Made by a program: the position numbers and the translations under genes
Assembly (NCBI GenBank): GCA_027068615.1
Contig: JAMOQV010000066.1
Coordinates: forward strand, 1-8,744
Direction of reading: 5' to 3'
Source: Helicobacteraceae bacterium
GTDB lineage: Bacteria; Campylobacterota; Campylobacteria; Campylobacterales; Sulfurimonadaceae
DNA: 8,744 nt
Shown here: piece after piece, positions 1 through 7,286 of the stretch
Numbering within the stretch: the first letter of the stretch is position 1
How the letters are laid out: each line of letters opens with the position of its first letter
Notes under the pieces: model-generated
Databases searched by the model: none
What the model saw: the letters and a program-made list of their open reading frames with translations, nothing else
Told to the model about the DNA's origin: nothing

Positions 1-1493
1 AACTCTCTATCGTGTGATACACAGATAACATTACCTTTAAAGTTATGAAGAGCTTCTCCTAGTGCTACGATAGCTTCTAAGTCAAGGTGATTTGATGGTT
101 CATCAAGAACTAAAAAGTTTCCACCTTCAAGCATAAGTTTAGAAAGCATCATACGGTGTTTTTCACCACCAGAGATAGATACAACAGATTTTTCTTGTTG
201 TTCACCATTAAAAAGCATACGACCTAAACAGTTTCTAATCTCTGCTATATCTCTTTTAGGGTCAAATGCACGAAGCCAGTCATAAAGAGTTCCCTCGCCA
301 CTTATAGTATCTGCTGTATCTTGAGGAAAGTAACTAGGTTCGATTGTAGCTCCCCATTTTACTTCACCATCCGTTGGTTTCATCTCTTCCATAATGATTT
401 TAAGTAAAGTTGTTTTACCAACACCATTTCCACCGATAAGTGCTACTTTTTCATCTGGTTCAAATTTTAAAGTGATGTTGTTTAAAACTTTTTTATCTCC
501 GTAAGAGTGAGATATATTGTGAATTTCTAGTGCTTCATCACCCATAACTCTTTTTGCTTTAAATACGATAGATGGGTCTCTTCTTGAAGATGGTTTTATA
601 TCTTCAATTTGTAGTTTATCTAGTTGTTTTTGTCTTGAAGTTGCTTGTTTTGCTTTTGACGCATTTGCACTAAATCTTCTAACAAAAGCTTCTAATTGTT
701 CTTTTTCTTTTTGTTTTTTAGCATTGTCAAGTTCAGCTTGTTTTGCCATTACATTTGCAGCGATATACCAGTCATCATAATTACCAGTAAATTCACGGAT
801 TTTTTGATAATCAACATCAAGTATATGTGTTACAACAGCATTTAAAAAGTGTCTATCGTGAGAGATAACAACCATAGTACCCTCATGTCTTTTTAGCTCA
901 TTTTCCAACCAAGAGATAGTTTGTATATCAAGGTTATTGGTAGGTTCATCAAGGAATAACACATCAGGTTTAGGAAAAAGAACTTGAGCTAGTAAAACTT
1001 TGAATTTATCTGCACTATCTAGTGAACTCATAAGGTTATAATGATCAGATGCAGGGATACCAACATTTTCAAGGATTTTACCTATGTTTACTTCATACTC
1101 ATAAGTTGGGTCTTCTTCAACACAGATAACTTCAAGTTCAGCTAAACGGTTATTTACAGCATCATCTTCAAAATCACCAGTTGCATAAAGTTCCTCTTTT
1201 TCTTTTACTGCATCGTATAGTCTCTTGTTGCCATAAAGAACTGCATCCATAATAGTATAGTCTTCAAAAGCAAATTGATTTTGACCTAGAACACCAACTT
1301 TATTACCCTTAGGTATGATAACTTCACCTTCATATTCGTTGATTTGACCACTTAAGATTTTTAAAAATGTAGTTTTTCCAGCACCATTAGCACCGATAAG
1401 ACCGTATCTTTTATGACGGTCAAGTTTTAGGTTTATGTCTTGAAACAATACTCTGTTTCCAAAACGCATAGTTAGATTTTGAACTGTTACCAT
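1..1493 (-). CDS. ybiT: ABC-F family ATPase, YbiT-like (C-terminus cut by window edge)
   Basis: Soluble ABC-F protein with two ATPase domains and no membrane segment. The family acts on the ribosome as a translation factor; the exact role of YbiT is poorly defined. My reading of the reverse strand gives 497 codons from ATG at 1493; E. coli YbiT has about 530, so roughly 30 residues are missing. Domain 1 has Walker A GANGAGKT (34-41) and Walker B LFLDEPTNNLD (E183), followed by VISHDRHF. The linker contains FSANASKAKQATSR (about 272-285), the conserved ABC-F interdomain motif. Domain 2 has Walker A GGNGVGKT (K360), signature SGGE (about 441-444), Walker B with E465 and a final SHDRE. The first-domain signature is degenerate (SSLDSADKFKVLLAQ), which matches YbiT rather than EttA or Uup, as does QFAFEDYT. 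A good Shine-Dalgarno AAGAGAG lies 5 nt before the start. The chemoreceptor gene lies 54 bp upstream on the same strand, but this gene has its own promoter. Confidence 0.93.
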   Translation of the reverse strand, partial: MVTVQNLTMRFGNRVLFQDINLKLDRHKRYGLIGANGAGKTTFLKILSGQINEYEGEVIIPKGNKVGVLGQNQFAFEDYTIMDAVLYGNKRLYDAVKEKEELYATGDFEDDAVNNRLAELEVICVEEDPTYEYEVNIGKILENVGIPASDHYNLMSSLDSADKFKVLLAQVLFPKPDVLFLDEPTNNLDIQTISWLENELKRHEGTMVVISHDRHFLNAVVTHILDVDYQKIREFTGNYDDWYIAANVMAKQAELDNAKKQKEKEQLEAFVRRFSANASKAKQATSRQKQLDKLQIEDIKPSSRRDPSIVFKAKRVMGDEALEIHNISHSYGDKKVLNNITLKFEPDEKVALIGGNGVGKTTLLKIIMEEMKPTDGEVKWGATIEPSYFPQDTADTISGEGTLYDWLRAFDPKRDIAEIRNCLGRMLFNGEQQEKSVVSISGGEKHRMMLSKLMLEGGNFLVLDEPSNHLDLEAIVALGEALHNFKGNVICVSHDRE

Positions 1494-1498
1494 TGAGA

Positions 1499-1528
1499 CT
1501 CTCTTGAATATAATTTTTTGCAATTATA
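1499..1528 (-). promoter_or_regulatory. Promoter -10 box and ribosome binding site of the ABC-F gene
   Basis: On the minus strand a perfect TATAAT (1528 down to 1523, context GATATAAT) lies 29 nt before the ATG at 1493. The Shine-Dalgarno AAGAGAG (1505 to 1499) follows, giving a leader of roughly 20-25 nt. No clear -35 box is seen. The -10 lies in one arm of an all-A/T inverted repeat (ATATAATT 1508-1515, AATTATAT 1522-1529, 6-nt loop). The repeat is too A/T-rich to call a terminator for the upstream chemoreceptor gene. Confidence 0.6.
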
Positions 1529-1547
1529 TCCAAAAGTTGTTTAATTT

Positions 1548-3782
1548 TTAGCGTTTATGCTCTTTTAACATATCATTTAGTAGTGCAAATAATTTTATAC
1601 TATTTTCTTCCATATTTTGAAGATTATTTATAATTGTATCTTCATTTTCCAATCTTTTATCTTCTGTGTTAATGTACACTAGATTTGCTTTGGCTTTATC
1701 GTGAACCTCTTTGTGTGGAGTGAAAGCAGCTTTATAAGCATTTGTTTCTCCAAAACGAGTTTTACCAGTACCCTCATACCATCTGCCTAATCTACACTCT
1801 GTATGTGAAGCAATAGTTTTGTTTTTGTCAGCTTCTGTTATGATGTCATAAATTGTTGATTTAAATATAACATGGTCTATTTTAGCTAAGACAACAAATA
1901 CTTCATCTTGCATATTGTATATAACATCTGCGGTTTTAATTGCATCTTGATTTAGTTGGCTCATAGTATTGTTAAAATTATCTACACTAGTGCTTACTTC
2001 ATTTGCAAGAGTTATCATAGTTGCTGATTTGTCCATAGTAGCACTAGATTCCTGTTTCATTGAGTTTATGCTGATAGTTATCTCGCTTGTTGCTTTTTGA
2101 GTTCTCTCTGCTAGTTTTCTAACTTCATCTGCAACAACTGCAAATCCTCGTCCATGCTCACCCGCTCTTGCAGCTTCTATAGCAGCATTTAAAGCTAAAA
2201 GATTTGTTTGTTCAGTTATATCTTTTATTAAATCCACAATAGATGTTATCTCATTTGTTTTATTATTTAGCCCCTCTATAGACACATTTGAATCATCAAT
2301 ATGCTCAACAAGAGTGTTTAATTTAGCAAGTATAGCTTCAACCTCTGCCATAGAATTGTTAGAAGCTTCACTTGTTTCTTGTGTATTTGTATGTACAGAA
2401 TCTAGTCCAGAACTAATACTTGAGATCTCATCTTGTACCATAGATAAGCTTTTACTAATATCTCCAATATCTCTTATTTTAGAGTTAAAATTGATTACAG
2501 ATTGTTTTTCATGTGCTTCTTTCATCGCTCCTATACCATCTTGTACATGACTTATCGCTTCTGCAAAATCTCCATTTAACCCATCGCTACTAAGAGTATA
2601 ACTAAAATCACCTTTTGAAGCTTGTTCGACAGATGTATTGATTCTTAATGTTAACTCTTTTATAGTTGTAACTAAAATGTGTAATTGGTGTGTTATCTCG
2701 TCTAGTTCATCTCTTGTGCTATTTCTTCTATCTACTATAACATTCAAATCACCTTTTTGGGTAATATTTGTTATGATGTTGGTAAGTCTATTTAATGAGC
2801 TTTCTATATTTTTAGATATACCTCTTGCAATAGATAAAGCTACTACTAAAACAATTGTAGAGCTTATAAGTATTATTATAAGCATTGTGAGTGCAGATGA
2901 AACTTTTTTAGTTGCTAGATTTAAGGTATGGTTAGTTAAAGTATCTTCAAACTTTTTTAATTGATTTATTTTTTTAGTTATGGTTTTAAACCATACCGTT
3001 GGATCTATCCCAAAACCATCTCTTTTAGAAAAAGCAATCTTTCTATACTCTTCAACTTTTTTAAATGCTGGATGTTTTTTTAGTGCAACAAATGCTTGTT
3101 GCATTTTGGAATCTGTAGTATGGTAAAAAAGGTTTAAAAAAGCTTTTTGCTGAGATACTAAAGATGTAAATTTTGCTGCTGTTTTTGGTGTGAATTTATC
3201 TTGAGCAAATACTCCTGAGAGTACAGCTCTTTCTATCCCAGCTCTCTCTTTTGCACTTATAAATACTACAAAACTGTTAAAGCCAGTTCTTATCTCTTTA
3301 TCAGTTGGTCTTTTTGAAAAACTTGAGATTGTATCTATGATGTTTTTATTTAATCCTGTATAAAATTTTACAGGTATAGATACAGGTACACTTAAAGAAA
3401 GCACTTTTTTTCTTATAGAAAATCTAGCATCTAAATCGATGTTCTTTTTAAAAAGTACAACTAATGGAGATGGATTGTTCTTTATAAACTCATTTAGTTC
3501 AGCTACTTTTATATCTGTAGATTTGTATTGATTTGGAAGTATTTTTACAAATTTTGTCCCTTTTGAGCCAATAAAACCAGCACTAGCACCTCTCTCTTTT
3601 TGAAGTTCATGAAGTACAGCACTCATCTTAATGGAAAACTCTACTAACTCCTCAGTCTCTTGAATATTTTTGTATTCATTCCAAGTTGTATATACAATTT
3701 TTGATGAAAACAGAATCACAACACTAAAAATAATACCACTTATGAGCATTAGTTTTTGTTTTATAGTCATTGATCTAAACAT
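1548..3782 (-). CDS. Methyl-accepting chemotaxis protein with NIT sensor and C-terminal CZB zinc domain
   Basis: Inner-membrane chemoreceptor (744 aa) that would signal through CheW/CheA. TM1 is about residues 11-31. The periplasmic NIT domain, a family linked to nitrate/nitrite sensing, spans about 45-290 and has its hallmark motifs LQKERGASAGF (60-70) and AKERAGIERAVLSG (177-190). TM2 is about 297-318. A HAMP segment follows (about 319-373), then a second HAMP-like segment (about 374-425, with GDFSYTL and GLNGDF). The signalling hairpin tip is DITEQTNLLALNAAIEAARAGE (521-542) plus GRGFAVVADEVRKLAERT. The C-terminal CZB domain (about 630-705) has the 3His-1Cys zinc ligands H637, C663 (in CRLGRW), H690 and H694. 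There is no CheR-binding pentapeptide at the C-terminus. The ligand cannot be deduced: NIT suggests nitrogen oxyanions, and CZB cysteines in related receptors such as TlpD respond to oxidants. The ATG at 3782 follows AAAGG with 7-nt spacing; the ATG five codons in is a weaker alternative. Confidence 0.95.
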   Translation of the reverse strand: MFRSMTIKQKLMLISGIIFSVVILFSSKIVYTTWNEYKNIQETEELVEFSIKMSAVLHELQKERGASAGFIGSKGTKFVKILPNQYKSTDIKVAELNEFIKNNPSPLVVLFKKNIDLDARFSIRKKVLSLSVPVSIPVKFYTGLNKNIIDTISSFSKRPTDKEIRTGFNSFVVFISAKERAGIERAVLSGVFAQDKFTPKTAAKFTSLVSQQKAFLNLFYHTTDSKMQQAFVALKKHPAFKKVEEYRKIAFSKRDGFGIDPTVWFKTITKKINQLKKFEDTLTNHTLNLATKKVSSALTMLIIILISSTIVLVVALSIARGISKNIESSLNRLTNIITNITQKGDLNVIVDRRNSTRDELDEITHQLHILVTTIKELTLRINTSVEQASKGDFSYTLSSDGLNGDFAEAISHVQDGIGAMKEAHEKQSVINFNSKIRDIGDISKSLSMVQDEISSISSGLDSVHTNTQETSEASNNSMAEVEAILAKLNTLVEHIDDSNVSIEGLNNKTNEITSIVDLIKDITEQTNLLALNAAIEAARAGEHGRGFAVVADEVRKLAERTQKATSEITISINSMKQESSATMDKSATMITLANEVSTSVDNFNNTMSQLNQDAIKTADVIYNMQDEVFVVLAKIDHVIFKSTIYDIITEADKNKTIASHTECRLGRWYEGTGKTRFGETNAYKAAFTPHKEVHDKAKANLVYINTEDKRLENEDTIINNLQNMEENSIKLFALLNDMLKEHKR

Positions 3783-3803
3783 ATTAAAACCTTTTTTTCA
3801 AGT

Positions 3804-3820
3804 ATTTTACCTGTATTGTA
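3804..3820 (-). promoter_or_regulatory. Candidate -10 boxes for the chemoreceptor gene
   Basis: Two minus-strand candidates lie upstream of the ATG at 3782. One is TACAAT (3820 to 3815), preceded by TGC so that it reads as an extended -10 (TGCTACAAT). The other is TAAAAT (3809 to 3804), one arm of the inverted repeat described separately. Either gives a leader that still contains the AAAGG ribosome binding site at 3794-3790. The sequence alone does not decide which is used. I see no sigma-54 (GG-N10-GC) or sigma-28-like match. Confidence 0.4.
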
Positions 3821-3832
3821 GCAAAATTATTG

Positions 3833-3838
3833 TAAAAT
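3833..3838 (+). promoter_or_regulatory. -10 box for the GNAT-like/pta/ackA operon (leaderless candidate)
   Basis: TAAAAT sits only 5 nt before the ATG at 3844, and no Shine-Dalgarno sequence lies in between or just upstream. With the usual 6-7 nt from -10 to the transcription start, the mRNA would begin at or next to the start codon. No better-placed box is visible upstream, and no -35 is clear. Confidence 0.45.
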
Positions 3839-3843
3839 ATTAT

Positions 3844-4179
3844 ATGCAAATAAGAGAAATTACTTTAAAAGAGTTAGATATTGTTTTTGAAAATGTAAAA
3901 GAGTTACATAAAACACTTTCATATAAAGAGTTTGAAGACCTAATCTATGATATGAGACATATAAATTATCAGATGTTTGGTGTCTTTGAAAAAGATGTAC
4001 TTATAACTTATGCAGGGGTTAGTATACTAACAACTTTAAAAGATGCTAGGCATCTTAGAGTATTTGACTTTATAACTTCAAATAAGTACGATAAAAAAAA
4101 ATATGATACAATTATGAAAAAGTATCTACAAGACTATGCAAAGGTTGGAATGTGCGAAAGTGTAAAATATGAAGATTAA
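3844..4179 (+). CDS. Small truncated GNAT-like protein upstream of pta
   Basis: This 111-residue protein resembles the N-terminal half of a GCN5-related N-acetyltransferase. It opens with REITLKELDIVFENVKELHKTL (residues 4-25: first strand and helix). It continues with EEF-type helix text and GVFEKDVLITYAGVSIL (46-62, the paired central strands), then HLRVFDFITS (70-79), which corresponds to the strand just before the acetyl-CoA loop. The loop motif R/Q-x-x-G-x-G/A is absent: KYDKKKYDTIMKKYL stands in its place. The protein ends after the next short strand (MCESVKY), so the C-terminal helix and strands of the fold are missing. Acetyl-CoA binding is therefore doubtful and the family call is tentative. 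The stop overlaps the pta start by 11 bp, suggesting translational coupling and a shared operon. I chose the ATG at 3844 because no other in-frame start lies between it and the chemoreceptor gene. An upstream extension would run antisense into that gene. Confidence 0.75.
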   Translation: MQIREITLKELDIVFENVKELHKTLSYKEFEDLIYDMRHINYQMFGVFEKDVLITYAGVSILTTLKDARHLRVFDFITSNKYDKKKYDTIMKKYLQDYAKVGMCESVKYED

Positions 4180-6256
4180 ATCATTATATATCTCTTCTCA
4201 AAAAAAGGGAGCTGGTTTACTGTTTGTTTCTCAAGGTATTATGGAGATACTTAAAAGAAATCTACATAGAGTTGCTTTTTTTAGACCTATTATATCTTCT
4301 AGTGAGTATGTAGATGGAGATATAGACTTCATTATAAAAAGGTATAATTTAGATATAAAATACGAAGATGCTTATGGATTTGATGTTCATTATGTTGAAA
4401 GTATGATAGCTTCAAATCGTGAAAATGAACTTATAAATCAACTTATCACAAAGTTTAAAAAACTAGAAAAAGAGTATGATTTTGTTTTATGTGAAGGTAT
4501 CCGTCGCTCTTTTTTAAGCTCATCAATAGAATATGATTTAAATCTAAAAATAGCTCAAAATTTTTCAAGTTCATATATAAATGTTATCTGTGCAAAAGAT
4601 GCATCAGTTCAAGAAATCTATGAAGATATTATTATTGAACACGAAAATATTACCCATCAAAATTGTAAACATTTTGCAAGTTTTATAAATAGAGTTGAAG
4701 AAAATATATATGATGAATTAAAATCAAAACTACAACTTTGCAAGTTTGATACATATCTTTTTAAAGAGTTAGAGGAGTTAAACCTTTTAAGTATCGAAGA
4801 TATAGTGGAGAGTTTGGATGCAAATGAAGTTTTTGCATCCAAACACGACTACACTAGAGTAGTAAGACATGTAAAAGTTGGTGGACTTAGTTTAGATAAC
4901 TTCTTAGAACATATACAAGAGGATGACCTTATAGTTGTCCCAGCAGATAGAAGCGATATAATCTTAGGGCTTTTTGGAGCATTGTACTCTAGTAACTATC
5001 CTAGTATATCTGGTATAGTTTTTCCTTTTGGGATGCTTCCACATAAAAATATACAAAAACTTTTAGATGGATTAGACAGTTTTAGCATCCCTATGTTTTT
5101 TGTAAATACAGATACTTACCAAACAGTTCATAACATAACAAAAATCCATTCAAGACTTAGAATAAACAGTGATAGAAAGATAGCACTAGCATTGGGGCTT
5201 TTTGAAAACAATGTAGATATAGCAAAGATTGAGAAAAAAATATCTGATGAACAAAGCGATGTTATGACACCACAAATGTTTGAGTACAAACTTTTTGATA
5301 TGGCAAAATCAAACAAAAAAAGGATAGTTCTACCTGAGAGTTGTGATGAGAGGATACTAAGAGCAGCCGAGATAATTCTTCGTCGTGGAGTAGCTGAGAT
5401 AATCCTACTTGGAAACAAAGATGAGATAAAACAAACATATATGAGATTAGGATTAGATTTAAGTGAAGCAACCATCGTAGATAACAAAGATAAAAAACTA
5501 CTAAAAGAGTTTACTGATGAGTTTTACAATATGAGAAAACACAAAGGTTTAACTTATGAGTTAGCATCAGATGCTATGGCTCATATAAATTACTTTGGAA
5601 CTATGATGGTACAACTTGGTTATGCTGATGGTATGGTTAGTGGTGCAATTCATTCAACAAGTGATACCATCCGTCCAGCATTACAAATCATAAAAACTAC
5701 AAAAGGTGTAAATATAGTTTCATCTGTATTTTTTATGTGTTTAAAAACAAAAGTATTGGTTTATGGTGATTGTGCTGTCAATCAAGACCCAAATGCACAT
5801 CAGTTAGCAGATATAGCTATCGCTTCAGCAAAAACAGCTCAAAGTTTTTCTATAACACCAAAAGTTGCTATGTTATCGTACTCTACTGGGGATAGTGGAA
5901 GTGGTGTGGATGTTGATAAAGTAAGGGAAGCTACAAATATAGTAAAACAAAATAATCCAAATCTTTTGATAGAGGGTCCGATTCAGTATGATGCGGCAGT
6001 AAATAAAAGTGTAGCAAAAACAAAATTGCCAGATTCAAAAGTAGCAGGTGAAGCAAATGTATTGATTTTCCCAGATTTAAATACTGGTAACAATACTTAC
6101 AAAGCTGTTCAAAGATCAAGTGATGCTGTAGCAATAGGCCCAATTCTTCAGGGTTTAAACAAACCTATAAATGACTTAAGTCGTGGATGTTTAGTAGATG
6201 ATATTGTAAATACTGTTGTTATAACAGCTATACAAGCTCAAAAAAGTGAATCTTAG
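4169..6256 (+). CDS. pta: Phosphate acetyltransferase (long, three-domain form)
   Basis: Cytoplasmic enzyme converting acetyl-CoA + phosphate to acetyl phosphate + CoA, reversibly; first half of the Pta-AckA pathway. At 695 aa it is the long form (E. coli Pta is 714). Residues 1 to about 215 form the BioD-like P-loop-type N-terminal domain, with SSQKKGAGLLFVSQG in the degenerate loop position as in other long Ptas. About 225-335 is the DRTGG-type regulatory domain (VVPADRSDIILG, MFFVNTDTYQTVHNI). About 368-690 is the catalytic PTA_PTB domain: RIVLPESCDERILRAAE (385-401), YADGMVSGAIHSTSDTIRP (485-503), MLSYSTGDSGSG (568-579), EGPIQYDAAV (602-611), FPDLNTGN (634-641) and GPILQGLNKPINDLSRGC (657-674). 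The start overlaps the preceding gene, with only a weak GAAAG at 4156-4160 as ribosome binding site, so coupling is likely. An unusual perfect inverted repeat lies at codons 215-226. Confidence 0.97.
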   Translation: MKIKSLYISSQKKGAGLLFVSQGIMEILKRNLHRVAFFRPIISSSEYVDGDIDFIIKRYNLDIKYEDAYGFDVHYVESMIASNRENELINQLITKFKKLEKEYDFVLCEGIRRSFLSSSIEYDLNLKIAQNFSSSYINVICAKDASVQEIYEDIIIEHENITHQNCKHFASFINRVEENIYDELKSKLQLCKFDTYLFKELEELNLLSIEDIVESLDANEVFASKHDYTRVVRHVKVGGLSLDNFLEHIQEDDLIVVPADRSDIILGLFGALYSSNYPSISGIVFPFGMLPHKNIQKLLDGLDSFSIPMFFVNTDTYQTVHNITKIHSRLRINSDRKIALALGLFENNVDIAKIEKKISDEQSDVMTPQMFEYKLFDMAKSNKKRIVLPESCDERILRAAEIILRRGVAEIILLGNKDEIKQTYMRLGLDLSEATIVDNKDKKLLKEFTDEFYNMRKHKGLTYELASDAMAHINYFGTMMVQLGYADGMVSGAIHSTSDTIRPALQIIKTTKGVNIVSSVFFMCLKTKVLVYGDCAVNQDPNAHQLADIAIASAKTAQSFSITPKVAMLSYSTGDSGSGVDVDKVREATNIVKQNNPNLLIEGPIQYDAAVNKSVAKTKLPDSKVAGEANVLIFPDLNTGNNTYKAVQRSSDAVAIGPILQGLNKPINDLSRGCLVDDIVNTVVITAIQAQKSES
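4812..4844. repeat. Perfect 13-bp inverted repeat (hairpin) inside pta
   Basis: GTTTGGATGCAAA (4812-4824) and its exact reverse complement TTTGCATCCAAAC (4832-4844) flank a 7-nt loop (TGAAGTT). The repeat lies within pta codons 215-226 (SLDANEVFASKH), at the junction between the N-terminal domain and the DRTGG-type domain. The mRNA can form an uninterrupted 13-bp stem with several G-C pairs. No U-run follows (ACGACTACACTAG), so it is not a standard intrinsic terminator. The reading frame is intact and the coded segment fits the usual linker. Confidence 0.85.
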
Positions 6257-6257
6257 T

Positions 6258-7268
6258 ATGAAAATAGCAGTAATAAATTCAGGAAGTTCATCTATAAAGT
6301 TTAAACTTTTTGATATGCAAAAACAAGAAGTTATCATATCTAAACTTATAGAAGATGTTAAAGAAGATAGTTTAATCAATCTTTTAAAAGATATTGAAGA
6401 TATAGATATGGTTGGTCATAGGGTTGTTCATGGGGGAGAAGAGTTTCATAGTGCAACACTAATTGATGATGAAGTTATAGATAAAATACAACAGTTAATA
6501 CCACTTGCACCACTTCATAATCCAGCAAATCTAAATGGTATAAAAATAGTAAAAGAGTTATATCCAAACATACCACAGGTAGCTGTTTTTGATACAGCTT
6601 TTCATTTTAATATGCCAAAGTCAGCATATATGTATGCTTTAAACTATGATATGTATGAAAAACATAATATTAGAAGGTATGGTTTTCATGGGACTTCACA
6701 CTCTTTTGTTTTACAAGAGAGCGCAAAGATATTGAAAAAAGATATAAAAGATATAAATATCATAACACTTCATTTAGGAAATGGTGCTTCAGCTTGTGCT
6801 ATAAAAAATGGTGTTAGTGTAGATACTTCTATGGGATTTACACCGTTGGAAGGTTTAGTTATGGGAAGTCGTTGTGGAGATTTAGACCCAGCTATAGTTC
6901 TTTTTATGCAAAGAGAATTGGGTATGAGTGTTGATGATGTCGATAAAGAGTTAAATAAAAACTCTGGTCTTAAAGGTATATGCTCAAATAATGATGTAAG
7001 AGAGATTTTACAATCCAATGATGAAAAATCAAAACTTGCATTAGAGATGATGATAAGAAGGATACAAAAATATATAGGTTCTTATATGGTTCTTTTACAA
7101 AAAGTTGATGCTATAGTTTTTACAGGTGGAATAGGTGAAAATGCATCATATATAAGAGATAAGGTATTGGATAATGATGTTTTTAGGGATATAAAATCAT
7201 TTGTTATAAAAACTGATGAAGAGTTGTCTATAGCTAGAGAATGTTTAAATCTTAATTTAGCAATCTAA
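6258..7268 (+). CDS. ackA: Acetate kinase, unusually short form
   Basis: Converts acetyl phosphate + ADP to acetate + ATP, reversibly; second half of the pathway begun by pta, whose stop ends 1 bp before this ATG. Signature motifs are NSGSSSIKF (7-15), VGHRVVHGG (52-60), APLHNPANL (84-92), VFDTAFHFNMP (110-120), YGFHGTSH (141-148), HLGNGAS (172-178), DTSMGFTPLEGLVMGSRCGDLDP (189-211) and FTGGIGENAS (288-297). Catalytic positions known from Methanosarcina acetate kinase are present: N7, R55, D112, H144, R205 and the glutamates of TDEEL (321/322). At 336 aa it is short for a family of about 400. By eye, some 36 residues are missing between the first strands and VGHRVVHGG, and roughly 20-25 between GIGENAS and the C-terminal FVIKTDEEL. 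The frame is open throughout, so this is not an obvious frameshift. A GTG at 6246 would add four residues overlapping pta; I prefer the ATG because MKIAVINSGSSS is the family N-terminus. Confidence 0.95.
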   Translation: MKIAVINSGSSSIKFKLFDMQKQEVIISKLIEDVKEDSLINLLKDIEDIDMVGHRVVHGGEEFHSATLIDDEVIDKIQQLIPLAPLHNPANLNGIKIVKELYPNIPQVAVFDTAFHFNMPKSAYMYALNYDMYEKHNIRRYGFHGTSHSFVLQESAKILKKDIKDINIITLHLGNGASACAIKNGVSVDTSMGFTPLEGLVMGSRCGDLDPAIVLFMQRELGMSVDDVDKELNKNSGLKGICSNNDVREILQSNDEKSKLALEMMIRRIQKYIGSYMVLLQKVDAIVFTGGIGENASYIRDKVLDNDVFRDIKSFVIKTDEELSIARECLNLNLAI

Positions 7269-7286
7269 TATCCAAATATAGGGTAA

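Larger units (their letters stand above)
3803..3839. repeat. Inverted repeat spanning the divergent promoter region
   Basis: TATTTTAC (3803-3810) and its exact reverse complement GTAAAATA (3832-3839) are separated by 21 bp and centred between the two divergent genes. Each arm contains a TAAAAT that could be the -10 box of the gene it faces. It may be a symmetric pair of promoters, a regulator site, or chance in A/T-rich DNA. Confidence 0.35.

Noticed and set aside
960..1040. Degenerate signature motif in the first ATPase domain of the ABC-F protein.
   Set aside because: The same non-canonical text is typical of YbiT proteins and is a family trait, not a loss.
1508..1529. A/T-only 8-bp hairpin between the chemoreceptor and ABC-F genes considered as a terminator.
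   Set aside because: It has no G-C pairs and one arm is the ABC-F -10 box, so a terminator call is not supported.
2314..2964. Plus-strand open frames at 2314-2550 and 2638-2964.
   Set aside because: They lie antisense inside the well-supported chemoreceptor gene, have no ribosome binding site, and their composition mirrors that gene.
3084..3103. Perfect 8-bp inverted repeat TGCAACAA/TTGTTGCA with a 4-nt loop inside the chemoreceptor gene.
   Set aside because: Eight base pairs in repetitive Gln/Ala/Val/Leu coding text is near chance level for a window this size, and no U-run or regulatory context follows.
3670..3843. A longer N-terminus for the GNAT-like protein starting at 3670.
   Set aside because: It would run antisense through the start of the chemoreceptor gene and the promoter region. 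The GNAT-like similarity begins at the ATG at 3844.
4169..4240. Missing lysine and GKT in the P-loop-like segment of the Pta N-terminal domain (QKKGAG).
   Set aside because: Long-form Pta proteins, including that of E. coli, have a degenerate loop here, so it is not specific damage.
7269..7286. Possible bidirectional terminator between convergent ackA and arsC.
   Set aside because: The 18-bp gap contains no stem or T-run that would support it.
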